A model generated the notes under the pieces. The model was not told where the DNA came from and made no database searches. It saw only the letters and a program-made list of their open reading frames with translations. From positions 62,001 through 126,000 of the forward strand of contig NISF01000002.1 in NCBI GenBank assembly GCA_002270295.1: a stretch of 64,000 nt of DNA. The letters are read 5' to 3'. This document shows, in pieces, positions 21,604 to 31,744 of this stretch; the stretch's first letter is position 1, and every line of letters starts with the position of its first letter. This DNA is from Enterobacter sp. 10-1. Its GTDB lineage: Bacteria; Pseudomonadota; Gammaproteobacteria; Enterobacterales; Enterobacteriaceae. Position numbers and translations under genes: made by a program.

Positions 21604-21629
21604 GCCCGGCGGCATTGCGCCTGCCGGGC
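21604..21629. repeat. REP-like hairpin between proW and proX
   Basis: GCCCGGCGGC...GCCGGGC forms a strong stem from 21604 to 21629 with TTGCG in the loop region. The sequence style matches enterobacterial REP units, which often sit next to highly expressed binding-protein genes. Confidence 0.6.
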
Positions 21630-21664
21630 CAGCAGTCATCCTTTCTTATTTATGAGGAACAACG

Positions 21665-22660
21665 ATGCGACATACAGCGATTCTTGCCACAGCGTTCACC
21701 GCACTCATTGCCACCGGCGCCTTTGCCGCCGATCTGCCGGGTAAAGGCATCACCGTAAAACCGATTCAGAGCACCATCACCGAAGAGACCTTCCAGACCC
21801 TGCTGGTCAGCCGCGCGCTGGAGAAGCTGGGCTACACCGTCGATAAGCCGAGTGAAGTTGACTATAACGTCGGCTACACCTCGCTCGCCTCCGGCGACGC
21901 CACCTTTACCGCCGTTAACTGGCAGCCGCTGCATGACGACATGTACGCCGCCGCCGGCGGGGACAAGAGCTTCTACCGCGAAGGCGTTTTTGTTAACGGC
22001 GCCGCGCAGGGCTATCTGATTGATAAGAAAACCGCCGAGCAGTATCACATTAAATCTATCGATCAGCTGAAAGACCCGAAAATCGCCAAACTGTTTGATA
22101 CTAACGGCGATGGTAAGGCCGATCTCACCGGCTGTACGCCGGGCTGGGGCTGTGAAGCGGTGATTAACCACCAGATTGATGCCTATGGCCTGAGCAACAC
22201 CGTGGTGCACAACCAGGGCAACTATGCCGCGATGATGGCCGATACCATCGCTCGCTATAAAGAAGGCAAGCCGGTGATTTACTACACCTGGACGCCGTAC
22301 TGGGTCAGCGACGTGCTGAAACCGGGTAAAGATGTGGTCTGGCTGCAGGTGCCGTTCTCCTCCCTGCCAGGCGTACAGAAGAACATCGACACCAAACTGG
22401 CTAACGGCGCGAACTACGGCTTCCCGGTCAGCACCATGCATATTGTGGCCAACAAAGCCTGGGCCGAGAAAAACCCGGCGGCGGCGAAGCTGTTCAGTAT
22501 CATGAAGCTGCCGATTGCCGACATTAACGCCGAAAACGCCATGATGCATGCAGGCCACGCTTCGGAAACGGATATCCAGGGCCACGTTGACGGCTGGATC
22601 AAAGCCCACCAGCAGCAGTTTGACGGCTGGCTGAAAGAGGCGCTGGCGGCGCAGAAATAA
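21665..22660 (+). CDS. proX: Glycine betaine periplasmic binding protein ProX
   Basis: Substrate-binding protein of ProU, 331 residues with a cleavable signal peptide ([16 protein letters not shown], cleaved before ADLPGKG). The betaine-binding tryptophans are in the regions [11 protein letters not shown] and [11 protein letters not shown]; the disulfide pair is in [16 protein letters not shown] precedes ATG. Separated from proW by a REP-like hairpin that may set stoichiometry. Confidence 0.96.
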   Translation: MRHTAILATAFTALIATGAFAADLPGKGITVKPIQSTITEETFQTLLVSRALEKLGYTVDKPSEVDYNVGYTSLASGDATFTAVNWQPLHDDMYAAAGGDKSFYREGVFVNGAAQGYLIDKKTAEQYHIKSIDQLKDPKIAKLFDTNGDGKADLTGCTPGWGCEAVINHQIDAYGLSNTVVHNQGNYAAMMADTIARYKEGKPVIYYTWTPYWVSDVLKPGKDVVWLQVPFSSLPGVQKNIDTKLANGANYGFPVSTMHIVANKAWAEKNPAAAKLFSIMKLPIADINAENAMMHAGHASETDIQGHVDGWIKAHQQQFDGWLKEALAAQK

Positions 22661-22686
22661 TCCGCCCTCGTCAGAATGCCATGTCG

Positions 22687-22712
22687 CTCCGGCGTGCGTT
22701 ATGCCGCCGGAG
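22687..22712. terminator. Hairpin downstream of proX
   Basis: CTCCGGCG (22687-22694) pairs with CGCCGGAG (22705-22712). No T-run follows, so it may be a REP-like element rather than a terminator. The rest of 22661-22953 is the mprA promoter region; it lacks the ygaZH genes found here in E. coli. Confidence 0.5.
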
Positions 22713-22953
22713 GTTCCCGGGTATCGTCTTCTGCGCCCTGCCCGGGCACCGCTTCTCTTTCGCTATTCCACAAAACCACCTCCGCTCCTTCCGCTTCAGT
22801 ATCTCCCATCGCTAATGTGCGCTAACCTACGAACCGGCAAAGAGATTTTATTCCTGGCTATAGGTTTAACGTATCAATTGTAGTCAATAATTCATTTGAT
22901 TTATTTGTCACAATAGTTATTATATCGGCTGTAATTAATGAGGTCATACCCAA

Positions 22954-23484
22954 ATGGATAGTTCGTTTACTCCCATTGAGCAAATGCTCAAATTCCGCGC
23001 CAGCCGTCACGAAGATTTCCCTTTCCAGGAGATTCTGTTAACTCGCCTCTGCATGCACATGCAAGGTAAGCTGCTGGAAAATCGCAATAAAATGCTGAAA
23101 GCGCAGGGAATTAACGAGACATTATTTATGGCGCTGATCACCCTGGAATCTCAGGAAAACCATAGCATTCAGCCCTCCGAGCTGAGCTGCGCCCTGGGGT
23201 CGTCACGCACCAACGCCACGCGCATTGCCGACGAGCTGGAAAAACGCGGCTGGATTGAACGCCGTGAAAGCGATAACGATCGCCGCTGTCTGCATCTGCA
23301 GCTTACCGACAAAGGTCATCAGTTTTTGCGTGAGGTTCTGCCTCCGCAGCACAACTGCCTGCATCAGCTCTGGTCTTCTTTAAGCACCAGCGAAAAAGAT
23401 CAGCTCGAGCACATCACCCGTAAACTGCTTGGTCGTCTTGACCAGATGGAAGAGGACGGTGTGCTTGCGGAGTCTCTGCGCTAA
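22954..23484 (+). CDS. mprA: MarR-family repressor MprA (EmrR)
   Basis: Repressor of the emrAB multidrug pump, released by uncouplers and other lipophilic compounds; 176 residues as in E. coli. It contains the MarR winged helix ([31 protein letters not shown] region, residues about 75-105) with [15 protein letters not shown] as the wing. Upstream DNA is AT-rich with TTGTCACAATAG-like promoter sequence. First gene of mprA-emrA-emrB, with a hairpin between it and emrA. Confidence 0.95.
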   Translation: MDSSFTPIEQMLKFRASRHEDFPFQEILLTRLCMHMQGKLLENRNKMLKAQGINETLFMALITLESQENHSIQPSELSCALGSSRTNATRIADELEKRGWIERRESDNDRRCLHLQLTDKGHQFLREVLPPQHNCLHQLWSSLSTSEKDQLEHITRKLLGRLDQMEEDGVLAESLR

Positions 23485-23533
23485 GCACGGAACCGCTAGA
23501 AATCTTTCTGAATTGACAAGGAAAAACAGACCA

Positions 23534-23560
23534 GGCCAGCAGATCTTCTGCTGGCCTTTC
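23534..23560 (+). terminator. Hairpin (possible attenuator) between mprA and emrA
   Basis: GGCCAGCAGA (23534-23543) pairs perfectly with TCTGCTGGCC (23547-23556) around a 3-base loop, followed by TTTC. It could lower emrAB relative to mprA. Confidence 0.6.
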
Positions 23561-23613
23561 TGATAAACAGGTCGGCCCAGCCGATGTGAAATAATAAGAT
23601 CGTGGAGAATAAC

Positions 23614-24786
23614 ATGAGCGCAAATGCGGAGAGCCAAACCCCGCAGCAACCGGGCAGCAAGAAAGGGAAGCGCAAAGGTGCCCTTCTGTTGCTGACATTG
23701 CTCTTTATTATTGTTGCCGTGGCATATGGGATTTATTGGTTTTTGGTACTGCGTCATTATGAAGAGACCGATGACGCATATGTGGCAGGGAATCAGGTAC
23801 AGATTATGGCGCAGGTGTCCGGCAGCGTGACGAAAGTCTGGGCCGACAACACCGATTTTGTGCAGAAAGGCGATCCTTTGGTCACCCTCGACCAGACCGA
23901 TGCCCAGCAGGCGTTTGAGAAAGCGCAAACCCAGCTGGCCGCCAGCGTGCGTCAAACCCGTCAGTCGATGATCAACAGCAAGCAGCTGCAGGCCAATATC
24001 GACGTCAAAAAAACCGCGCTCTCGCAGGCGCAAACCGACCTCAACCGCCGTATCCCCCTGGGAGCCGCTAACCTGATCGGCCGCGAGGAGCTGCAGCACG
24101 CTCGCGATACCGTCGCCAGCGCCCAGGCCGAGCTCGACGTGGCGGTGCAGCAGTTTAACGCCAACCAGGCCATCGTTCTGGGGACCCGCCTTGAGCAGCA
24201 GCCTGCCGTTCTGCAGGCGGCCACCGACGTCCGTAACGCCTGGCTGGCCCTGCAGCGTACGCAGATCGTCAGCCCGATTAGCGGCTACGTTTCCCGTCGT
24301 TCGGTACAGCCCGGCGCGCAGATAAGCCCGACCACCCCGCTAATGGCGGTCGTTCCGGCGACGAATCTGTGGGTCGACGCCAACTTTAAAGAGACCCAGC
24401 TGGCGCATATGCGCATCGGCCAACCGGCCACCGTAATCAGCGATATCTACGGCGACGATGTGAAATACACCGGTAAGGTCGTAGGGCTGGATATGGGGAC
24501 CGGTAGCGCCTTCTCCCTGCTGCCGGCGCAGAACGCCACCGGGAACTGGATTAAAGTCGTCCAGCGTCTGCCGGTGCGTATTGAGCTCGATGAGAAGCAG
24601 CTGGCGGCGCACCCGCTACGTATTGGCCTCTCTACGCTGGTTGAAGTGGATACCTCCAACCGCGACGGCGAGATACTGGCGAACGAGACGCGTAAGTCTC
24701 CGGCGTATGAAAGTAATGCCCGTGAAATCGCTCTCGACCCGGTAGACAAACTGATCGACGGCATCATCCAGGCTAACGCCGGATAA
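23614..24786 (+). CDS. emrA: Multidrug efflux membrane-fusion protein EmrA
   Basis: Periplasmic adaptor of the EmrAB-TolC pump, 390 residues. A short cytosolic N-terminus and one membrane anchor (LLLTLLFIIVAVAYGIYWFLV) precede the lipoyl and coiled-coil regions. The HlyD-family motifs YVAGNQVQIMAQVSG and PISGYVSRRSVQPGAQI mark the barrel-sandwich halves. ATG 23614 is chosen because homologues start MSANAE and GGAG lies upstream; an earlier ATG at 23602 has no ribosome site. Confidence 0.95.
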   Translation: MSANAESQTPQQPGSKKGKRKGALLLLTLLFIIVAVAYGIYWFLVLRHYEETDDAYVAGNQVQIMAQVSGSVTKVWADNTDFVQKGDPLVTLDQTDAQQAFEKAQTQLAASVRQTRQSMINSKQLQANIDVKKTALSQAQTDLNRRIPLGAANLIGREELQHARDTVASAQAELDVAVQQFNANQAIVLGTRLEQQPAVLQAATDVRNAWLALQRTQIVSPISGYVSRRSVQPGAQISPTTPLMAVVPATNLWVDANFKETQLAHMRIGQPATVISDIYGDDVKYTGKVVGLDMGTGSAFSLLPAQNATGNWIKVVQRLPVRIELDEKQLAAHPLRIGLSTLVEVDTSNRDGEILANETRKSPAYESNAREIALDPVDKLIDGIIQANAG

Positions 24787-24801
24787 TTCGGGGTGAGCGT
24801 A

Positions 24802-26340
24802 ATGCAACAGCAAAAACCGCTGGAGGGCGCGCAGCTGGTCATCATGACCATTGCGCTGTCGCTTGCGACCTTCATGCAGGTGCTGGACTCCACTATCGCC
24901 AACGTGGCTATCCCAACCATCGCCGGTAACCTTGGCTCGTCCCTGAGCCAGGGTACCTGGGTGATTACCTCGTTTGGGGTGGCAAACGCCATCTCCATTC
25001 CGATAACCGGTTGGCTGGCAAAACGCGTGGGGGAAGTGAAGCTGTTCCTGTGGTCAACGGTGGCGTTTGCCATCGCCTCCTGGGCCTGCGGCATGTCCAA
25101 CAGCCTGACGATGCTGATTTTCTTCCGCGTGATTCAGGGGATCGTCGCCGGTCCGCTGATCCCGCTATCGCAGAGCCTGCTGCTCAACAACTACCCGCCG
25201 GCAAAACGCTCCATCGCCCTGGCGCTGTGGTCGATGACGGTTATCGTGGCGCCAATCTGCGGGCCGATCCTCGGCGGCTATATCAGCGACAACTACCACT
25301 GGGGCTGGATATTCTTTATCAACGTCCCGATCGGCGTTGCGGTGGTGATAATGACGCTGCAAACCCTGCGCAGCCGGGAAACCCGTACCGAGCAGCGGCG
25401 CATCGACGGCGTCGGGCTGGCGCTGCTGGTGGTTGGCATCGGCAGCCTGCAGGTGATGCTCGATCGCGGTAAGGAGCTGGACTGGTTCGCCTCCACGGAG
25501 ATTATCGTCCTGACGGTGGTGGCCGTGGTGGCCATCAGCTTCCTTATCGTCTGGGAGCTTACCGACGACAACCCGATAGTCGACCTTTCGCTATTTAAGT
25601 CGCGAAACTTCACCATCGGCTGCCTGTGCATCAGCCTCGCCTATATGCTCTACTTCGGCGCTATCGTTCTGCTGCCGCAGCTGCTGCAGGAGGTCTATGG
25701 CTACACCGCGACCTGGGCGGGTCTGGCGTCGGCGCCGGTGGGGGTGATCCCGGTCATTCTCTCGCCGATCATCGGCCGCTTTGCCCATAAGCTCGATATG
25801 CGTCGGCTGGTGACCTTCAGCTTTATCATGTATGCGGTGTGCTTCTACTGGCGCGCATGGACCTTCGAACCGGGGATGGACTTCGGCGCATCGGCCTGGC
25901 CGCAGTTTATCCAGGGCTTCGCGGTGGCCTGCTTCTTTATGCCGCTGACCACCATCACCCTGTCCGGCCTGCCGGCGGAGCGGCTGGCGGCGGCCTCAAG
26001 CCTGTCGAACTTCACCCGTACGCTGGCGGGCTCTATCGGGACCTCGATAACCACCACCATGTGGACCAACCGCGAGGCGCTGCACCATGCGCAGCTCACC
26101 GAGTCGGTCACGCCGTATAACCCTAACGCCCAGCAAATATACGACCAGCTGGAGGGACTGGGGATGACCCAGCAGCAGGCATCCGGCTGGATAGCCCAGC
26201 AGATAACCAACCAGGGGCTGATTATTTCCGCTAACGAAATATTCTGGGTCTCGGCGGGGATCTTTATCCTGCTGTTAGGCCTGGTGTGGTTTGCCCGGCC
26301 GCCGTTCAGCGCGGGCGGCGGCGGAGGCGGAGCTCACTAG
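24802..26340 (+). CDS. emrB: Multidrug efflux MFS transporter EmrB (DHA2, 14 TM)
   Basis: Inner-membrane proton-driven pump, 512 residues as in E. coli, nearly identical over long stretches. Motif C-like CGPILGGYISD and the LDSTIANVAIPTIAG first-helix motif identify the DHA2 family. The C-terminus ends in a glycine run (GGGGGG then AH). ATG 24802 matches homologues; GTG at 24793 is in frame but unneeded. Partner of EmrA; a terminator follows. Confidence 0.96.
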   Translation: MQQQKPLEGAQLVIMTIALSLATFMQVLDSTIANVAIPTIAGNLGSSLSQGTWVITSFGVANAISIPITGWLAKRVGEVKLFLWSTVAFAIASWACGMSNSLTMLIFFRVIQGIVAGPLIPLSQSLLLNNYPPAKRSIALALWSMTVIVAPICGPILGGYISDNYHWGWIFFINVPIGVAVVIMTLQTLRSRETRTEQRRIDGVGLALLVVGIGSLQVMLDRGKELDWFASTEIIVLTVVAVVAISFLIVWELTDDNPIVDLSLFKSRNFTIGCLCISLAYMLYFGAIVLLPQLLQEVYGYTATWAGLASAPVGVIPVILSPIIGRFAHKLDMRRLVTFSFIMYAVCFYWRAWTFEPGMDFGASAWPQFIQGFAVACFFMPLTTITLSGLPAERLAAASSLSNFTRTLAGSIGTSITTTMWTNREALHHAQLTESVTPYNPNAQQIYDQLEGLGMTQQQASGWIAQQITNQGLIISANEIFWVSAGIFILLLGLVWFARPPFSAGGGGGGAH

Positions 26341-26350
26341 CGTTAACACC

Positions 26351-26374
26351 AAGGGATCTGCGGATCCCTTTTTT
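26351..26374 (+). terminator. Terminator of mprA-emrAB
   Basis: AAGGGATC (26351-26358) pairs with GATCCCTT (26363-26370), loop TGCG, followed by TTTTATT. Confidence 0.9.
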
Positions 26375-26487
26375 ATTGGCGGATAAAAACGCCCGCCTGT
26401 CCAGTTCGCGCTAGCTTCTGTCCACTTCGCTAAAGCGCCCCGTTCTTCTTATCGTGCAGGATAAAGATCCGACATAAGGAGATAATC

Positions 26488-28167
26488 ATGCTGAAAAATC
26501 CTCACGAAAAATATCGCCCCTCGCCGATCGTATCCCTGCCCGACCGCCGCTGGCCGGACCGGCAGATCGCCCACGCGCCGCGCTGGCTCTCTACCGACCT
26601 GCGCGACGGCAACCAGGCGCTGGCGGAACCGATGGACGGCGCGCGCAAGCTGCAGTTCTGGAACCTGCTGCTGGAGTGTGGATTCAAAGAGATTGAAGTC
26701 GCTTTCCCGTCCGCATCGCAGACTGATTTCAACTTCGTTCGCCAGCTGATTGAGGAGCAGCGTATCCCCCAGGACGTCACCATTCAGGTGCTGACCCAGG
26801 CGCGGGAAGATTTAATCCTGCGCACCTTCGAATCGCTGCGCGACGCCCACAGCGCCACCGTGCATCTGTATAACGCCACCGCGCCTCTGTTTCGCCGGCT
26901 GGTCTTCGGTATGGAAAAAGCGCAGGTGGTTGAGCTGGCGACCCGCGCCACCCGACTGATCCGCCAGCAGTGCGAACAGCAGCCGCAAACGCGCTGGCAG
27001 TATGAGTATTCGCCGGAAACCTTCTGCTTTACCGAACCTGAGTTTGCGCTGGAGATCTGCGAAGCGGTGGCGGACATCTGGCAGCCCTGCGCCGAACGCC
27101 CGATGATCATCAACCTGCCCGCCACCGTGGAGGTCAACACCCCCAACGTCTATGCCGATCAAATCGAGTATTTTTGCCGTCATTTCTCGCGCCGCGCCGA
27201 CGTCTGCATCAGCGTCCACCCGCATAACGACCGCGGAACCGGCGTTGCCAGCGCCGAGCTGGCGGTGATGGCCGGCGCCGATCGCGTTGAAGGCTGCCTG
27301 TTTGGTAACGGCGAACGCACCGGCAACGTCTGTCTGGTCACCCTCGCCATGAATCTCTACAGCCAGGGCGTCGACCCTCAGCTCACCTTCCCGGAGATGA
27401 AGCGGGTCGTGGAGATCGTCGAGAGCTGTAACCAGCTGCCGGTTCACCCGCGCCATCCGTGGGCGGGAAGCCTCGCCTATACCGCATTTTCCGGCTCGCA
27501 TCAGGATGCGATTAAGAAAGGTTTCGACGCCCGTCGGCCCGGCGAAATTTGGCAAATGCCCTACCTGCCCGTCGACCCGCAGGACATCGGCTGCAGCTAT
27601 GAGGCGGTTATCCGCGTCAACAGCCAGTCGGGTAAGAGCGGCAGCGCATGGCTGATTGAGCAGAATCACGGCTTAAAGCTGCCCCGCATGCTGCAGCAGG
27701 ATTTCAGCCTGCACGTGCAGCGCGCAACCGATAGCCACGGCAAGGAGATGACGCAAAACGCCCTGTGGCAGCTGTTCCGCGAGCGCTACGGCCTGGTGGC
27801 TGCACCGCCGCTGGCGCTGCTGGATTACCAAAGCGACGGCCAGCAGGACGGCCAGCTCTCGCTGCAGGCGACGCTCAGGGTCTACGGCGAGACCCGCAGG
27901 CTGCAGGGGAACGGCAACGGGCTGCTTTCCGCCGCGGCGAGCGGGCTTAGCGCGCTGCTTAAGCAACAGTTTGTGATTAAGGATTATCACGAGCATACCC
28001 TCGGCGAGCGCAGCGACAGCCGTTCGGTGGCCTATATCCGCTGCGTCTTGCCGAATGGCGACAGCCGCTGGGGGGTCGGGATCGATAACGATGTCGCCCG
28101 CGCCTCGCTCCAGGCGCTATGCAATGCGCTCAGCGGCGGCGATCACTCCTCCGGCGAGCGGAAGTAA
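26488..28167 (+). CDS. leuA: 2-isopropylmalate synthase, LeuA type 2
   Basis: Condenses acetyl-CoA with 2-oxoisovalerate to give 2-isopropylmalate, the first step to leucine. The 559-residue length and the N-terminus with STDLRDGNQALAEPM mark the longer type-2 LeuA, unlike the 523-residue type in the E. coli leuABCD operon. The metal-binding HPHNDRGTG motif and catalytic TIM barrel (about 30-300) are clear; the C-terminal regulatory domain is present. AAGGAG precedes the ATG. It stands alone, away from other leu genes, so it is probably a second isozyme; a related acyl condensation cannot be excluded. The 3' end overlaps the convergent AraC gene by 25 bases. Confidence 0.88.
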   Translation: MLKNPHEKYRPSPIVSLPDRRWPDRQIAHAPRWLSTDLRDGNQALAEPMDGARKLQFWNLLLECGFKEIEVAFPSASQTDFNFVRQLIEEQRIPQDVTIQVLTQAREDLILRTFESLRDAHSATVHLYNATAPLFRRLVFGMEKAQVVELATRATRLIRQQCEQQPQTRWQYEYSPETFCFTEPEFALEICEAVADIWQPCAERPMIINLPATVEVNTPNVYADQIEYFCRHFSRRADVCISVHPHNDRGTGVASAELAVMAGADRVEGCLFGNGERTGNVCLVTLAMNLYSQGVDPQLTFPEMKRVVEIVESCNQLPVHPRHPWAGSLAYTAFSGSHQDAIKKGFDARRPGEIWQMPYLPVDPQDIGCSYEAVIRVNSQSGKSGSAWLIEQNHGLKLPRMLQQDFSLHVQRATDSHGKEMTQNALWQLFRERYGLVAAPPLALLDYQSDGQQDGQLSLQATLRVYGETRRLQGNGNGLLSAAASGLSALLKQQFVIKDYHEHTLGERSDSRSVAYIRCVLPNGDSRWGVGIDNDVARASLQALCNALSGGDHSSGERK

Positions 28168-28913
28168 TCGCTGGGAGCCATCCCCATCACCCGGCGGAAC
28201 ATGGCGCTGAAGGCGCTGTGGCTGCCGTAGCCAAGGTCCAGCGCCACCCGCAGGACCGACTGCCCCTGCGCCAGGCGCACCAGCGCTTCCATTAGTTTCG
28301 CCCGGCGCACCCATTCGCTCCAGGTCAGCGTTGTCTGCTGCTGGAAGTGGCGGTTGAGCGTCCGCTCGCTCATATTGCTCTCTTTTGCCGCCTGGACGCA
28401 GCTCCAGGCGTCGCCCGGCGTTTCGCGGACCTTTTGACATAGCCGGCGCAGCGCCTCGCTTTGCGGTTCGATCAGGCCAAAGGGCAGCACGGTCATGCCG
28501 CGGATCTCATCAAGAATTAATTCATAGACTCGCTCGTCGCGGCTGCCGGGATCGTAGCGTTCGGCCAGCGTCAGCGAGGTGACGATCAGCTCGCGCAGCA
28601 GCGGCGAGATCTGCACGATCTGGCACGATGACGGCAGATCGGCGCGGGCAAGGGGATCGATAAACAGCGTGCGCGCCGCGACTGCGCCGGTGATCCGCAG
28701 CGCGTGGGGCGTACCCGCCGGCAGCCAAACGCCGCGCCCCGGCGGGACAACCCAGTAGCCAGCCGGCGTCTCAACCCGCACCACGCCGCTCAGGATATGC
28801 AGCAGCTGGACGCAGTCATGCTGATGCCACGGCTCGCTATCGCCATGGGCGTAATCATGGGCAAAGGGCACCAGGGAGCGATGCTGAAAGGAGAAGCGGG
28901 AAGTCGTCGACAT
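28143..28913 (-). CDS. AraC-family regulator with N-terminal cupin
   Basis: Transcription regulator of 256 residues. The cupin-like sensor includes HDYAHGDSEPWHQHDCVQLLHI and GYWVVPPGRGVWLPAGTPHA. The C-terminal pair of helix-turn-helix motifs contains ESNMSERTLNRHFQQQTTLTWSEW and RVALDLGYGSHSAFSAMFRR (the second ends MGMAPSDYFR). Similar regulators often act on a neighbouring efflux or metabolic gene; here the nearest gene is the convergent leuA, which it overlaps by 25 bases. Its target is unknown. Confidence 0.88.
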   Translation of the reverse strand: MSTTSRFSFQHRSLVPFAHDYAHGDSEPWHQHDCVQLLHILSGVVRVETPAGYWVVPPGRGVWLPAGTPHALRITGAVAARTLFIDPLARADLPSSCQIVQISPLLRELIVTSLTLAERYDPGSRDERVYELILDEIRGMTVLPFGLIEPQSEALRRLCQKVRETPGDAWSCVQAAKESNMSERTLNRHFQQQTTLTWSEWVRRAKLMEALVRLAQGQSVLRVALDLGYGSHSAFSAMFRRVMGMAPSDYFRSPEE

Positions 28914-28964
28914 CGCGGCGTGAGGATATCGGCCCGACGCTATCGCCGGGCCGTGGCAGAAGAA

Positions 28965-29480
28965 CTAGATATGCAGTTCTTGCAGCGTTTCTTTCGGCAG
29001 CGCCAGCTCGTCATTGCTGTTGATGCGTACGTCGCGCTCAAGAATATGACGCGCGATGTCCTGAGCTTCTTCCAGCGAGTGCATGGTGTAGGTACCGCAC
29101 TGGTAAACGTTGAGCTCAGGGATCTGGCTCTGCTCTTTTACCTTCAGCACGTCGGCCATCGCCGCTTTCCAGGCATCCGCTACGCGCTGCTCGTCCGGCG
29201 TACCGATCAGGCTCATATAGAAGCCCGTGCGGCAACCCATCGGAGAGATATCGATAATTTCCACACCCTTACCGTTGAGATGGTCGCGCATAAAGCCCGC
29301 GAACAGGTGCTCAAGCGTGTGAATGCCTCTTTCCGGCATCACTTCCTGATTCGGTATGCAAAAACGCAGATCGAAAACGGTAATTTCATCGCCGTGCGGC
29401 GTGTTCATTTTCTTCGCGACGCGCACCGCAGGGGCTTCCATTCGGGTATGGTCGACTGTGAAACTATCTAACAACGGCAT
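28965..29480 (-). CDS. luxS: S-ribosylhomocysteine lyase LuxS
   Basis: Cleaves S-ribosylhomocysteine to homocysteine and the AI-2 precursor DPD; 171 residues as in E. coli. Metal ligands His54 and His58 (HTLEH) and the Cys in QCGTYTMHS are present, as is the catalytic Cys in [18 protein letters not shown] precedes the ATG. The micA sRNA is transcribed divergently from just upstream, so its promoter region overlaps the luxS leader. Confidence 0.97.
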   Translation of the reverse strand: MPLLDSFTVDHTRMEAPAVRVAKKMNTPHGDEITVFDLRFCIPNQEVMPERGIHTLEHLFAGFMRDHLNGKGVEIIDISPMGCRTGFYMSLIGTPDEQRVADAWKAAMADVLKVKEQSQIPELNVYQCGTYTMHSLEEAQDIARHILERDVRINSNDELALPKETLQELHI

Positions 29481-29517
29481 TCTTCACCTCCGATAGTGAT
29501 TTTTTTTAAAATAAAAT

Positions 29518-29544
29518 GAACTCTTTTTACACCCGCTAGTCTGA
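29518..29544 (+). promoter_or_regulatory. Sigma-E promoter of micA
   Basis: GAACT (29518-29522) and TCTGA (29540-29544) are separated by 17 bases, and position 29551 follows six bases later. This fits a sigma-E promoter, the known driver of micA. Confidence 0.75.
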
Positions 29545-29550
29545 GTATGT

Positions 29551-29625
29551 GAAAGACGCGCATTTATTATCATCATCATCCCTGAATCAGAGATGAAAGT
29601 TTGGCCACATTGATGTGGCCTTTTT
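29551..29625 (+). ncRNA. micA: MicA small regulatory RNA
   Basis: Hfq-dependent sRNA that represses ompA and other envelope mRNAs under envelope stress. The start GAAAGACGCGCATTT matches the E. coli MicA 5' end, which is the ompA-pairing region. The middle stem (CATCCCTGAATCAGAGATGA region) and the terminator hairpin GGCCACATTGATGTGGCC followed by TTTTT are intact. Location between luxS and gshA, on the strand opposite to both, is as in E. coli. Confidence 0.93.
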
Positions 29626-29643
29626 CTTTTGTACCGCTTTTTG

Positions 29644-31200
29644 CTACGCGTGTCTCGCTAACAGAGCGCTAAACGGTTCGCTATCTTCCGCTTCTACCTT
29701 CTGCTGACGCACGGCTGACGCTTCACGCTCGGTAATGAAATCCTCTTCGCGTAAAATCTCCAGCGGCTCTTCCCGCAGCATCGTACGATACCGATCGGCC
29801 AGCTCCTTACCGGTGCCGCCAATCCCTTCTTCAAGCATAGAACGCAGAATGCGCGCCGAGAAAGTTAATTCCGGATCGTCGAAGCTGGCAACCAGCTCAT
29901 CGCACACCTGCTGATAGGCGTCGCCGCCATGAATACCGTCCAGAATCTGCGCAACGCGGCGCAAATCGCGGAACAGATCTTTACCTACCTCAGCCAGCGG
30001 GAACTGCGCGCTTTCGCAGCCGATCCCCAACGTCAGGCCAGGCTTACGCCCTTCAAGAATCACCCGATTCCAGTTAGTGCGCGTACACAGCAGCTCGTCG
30101 CTGCTCATTTCCGGCGCATCGGCCAGCACGCACCAGACCATAAACAGATCGAGGAAGCGCACCTGCTGCTCGTCAACGCCAATCGGCGAGAACGGGTTGA
30201 TATCCAGTGAACGAACTTCGATATATTCGATTCCGCCGCGCAGCAGCGCGTCAGACGGCGTCTCACCGCTGCGGGTCACGCGTTTCGGGCGGATTGGCGC
30301 ATAGAGTTCGTTTTCAATCTGCAGAATATTACTGTTAATTTGCAGGTACTTGCCGTCTTTCTCGAGGCCAATTTCCGCATATTCCTGCGACGGGGTTTTA
30401 ATCGCCCGCTTCAATCCTGCCACATACTCCTGCAGATCGTTAAACGTAATTCCGAGATTGCTTTGCGACTTATTGGTATAGCCGAGGTCGCTCAGGCGCA
30501 GGGAGGTCGCGTACGGCAGGTAATACATGCCGTTTTCCGCTTTCTCAAACGGCAGCGTGGTCGGTTTCCCCTGCAGGAAAGAGGAGCAAATCGCCGGGGA
30601 AGCGCCGAACAGATACGGGATCACCCAGCCAAAGCGGTAGTAGTTGCGGATTGAGCGGAAATAGCCCGCCGAAATGGCCTCTTTCCCGCTTTCCTCGTCC
30701 TCAACGCCGCACTTCGCCTGCCAGAACGCCATCGGCAGAGAGAAGTTATAGTGCACGCCGGAGATGGTTTGCATCAGCGCGCCGTAACGGTTTTTCAGCC
30801 CTTCACGATACAGCGTTTTCAGACGGCCGATATTCGATGTGCCGTACTGCGCCAGCTCGATGTCCTGGCCCGGAGCAATATAGCAGGGCATGCTCAGCGG
30901 CCACATCCGCTCATCGCCGATATGGCGGGCGGTATAGCGATGAACATCGCGCATAAAAGTCAGCATGTGCTGAATATCGCCATCAACCGGCGTAATAAAC
31001 TCCAGCAAAGCTTCAGCGAAATCGGTGGTAATCCATTTATGGGTCAGCGCCGAACCCAATGCCTGAGGATGGCCGGTAGTGGCCAGCGAGCCATCGGCGT
31101 TAACGCGCAGCGTTTCGCGCTCAAGGCCGCGATGAATGCCCTTTAGCGCCTGCGGATTTTTTTCCAGCCAGGCCAGCGCCTGTGATACGTCCGGGATCAA
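29644..31200 (-). CDS. gshA: Glutamate-cysteine ligase GshA
   Basis: First and rate-limiting step of glutathione synthesis; 518 residues, as in E. coli, and closely matching along the whole length ([20 protein letters not shown] at the start; [19 protein letters not shown] later). The start codon is TTG at 31200 behind a strong GGAGG, also the case in E. coli. Followed downstream on the same strand by nothing close; micA lies beyond its 3' end on the other strand. Confidence 0.96.
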   Translation of the reverse strand: MIPDVSQALAWLEKNPQALKGIHRGLERETLRVNADGSLATTGHPQALGSALTHKWITTDFAEALLEFITPVDGDIQHMLTFMRDVHRYTARHIGDERMWPLSMPCYIAPGQDIELAQYGTSNIGRLKTLYREGLKNRYGALMQTISGVHYNFSLPMAFWQAKCGVEDEESGKEAISAGYFRSIRNYYRFGWVIPYLFGASPAICSSFLQGKPTTLPFEKAENGMYYLPYATSLRLSDLGYTNKSQSNLGITFNDLQEYVAGLKRAIKTPSQEYAEIGLEKDGKYLQINSNILQIENELYAPIRPKRVTRSGETPSDALLRGGIEYIEVRSLDINPFSPIGVDEQQVRFLDLFMVWCVLADAPEMSSDELLCTRTNWNRVILEGRKPGLTLGIGCESAQFPLAEVGKDLFRDLRRVAQILDGIHGGDAYQQVCDELVASFDDPELTFSARILRSMLEEGIGGTGKELADRYRTMLREEPLEILREEDFITEREASAVRQQKVEAEDSEPFSALLARHA

Positions 31201-31315
31201 TTTGACCTCCCGCCTGTCGAAATCATTTGAATAAGCATAATTGTAATGGTGACCATACAGGTTATTCCAGCAGACGTTATTGTTACAGCCTGTCCGGAGA
31301 GCCTCAGTTCCACAA

Positions 31316-31744
31316 TTAGTGCCACCACATCATGCCCTGAAGCGTAACCAGCGCAATGACGATATAGCGCAGCGCTTTACCAAGGCATAAAAAAAAGAGC
31401 ACTGGTCCCCAGGAAATGCGCATCCATCCCGCCAGTAAACACAGCAAATCGCCTATCACCGGCGTCCAGCTTAATAATAATGTGACCGCACCGTAGCGCT
31501 TTAACCAGCCGGAAGCCTTCTCCTGCCAGCGCGACGTTTTGCGCAGCGGAAACAGGCGCCCCAGAATAACGTTAGTTACCCCTCCAAGGCTATTGCCGAT
31601 TGTTGCTATTAATACCAGCATCCACGGTTGGCTCGCTCCCGTAAGCAGCATAGCAACCAGCACAACTTCCGAGTTACCGGGAAGCAGCGTGGCGCTGAGA
31701 AAGCTACTGGCAAACAGCGATATCAGCGATAGCGCGTCGCTCAC
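31316..31744 (-). CDS. yqaA: Inner-membrane protein YqaA (DedA/VTT superfamily)
   Basis: Small membrane protein of 142 residues with a VTT-like fold: [20 protein letters not shown], then [14 protein letters not shown] and [16 protein letters not shown], which resemble the DedA motifs. Function in E. coli is unknown; related proteins handle lipid scrambling or small-molecule flux. Its start overlaps the yqaB stop by four bases, so the two are translated together. Confidence 0.9.
   Translation of the reverse strand: MSDALSLISLFASSFLSATLLPGNSEVVLVAMLLTGASQPWMLVLIATIGNSLGGVTNVILGRLFPLRKTSRWQEKASGWLKRYGAVTLLLSWTPVIGDLLCLLAGWMRISWGPVLFFLCLGKALRYIVIALVTLQGMMWWH

Noticed and set aside
21650-22609. 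319-codon minus-strand frame across proX
   Set aside because: Shadow of proX, which has signal peptide, family match and operon context.
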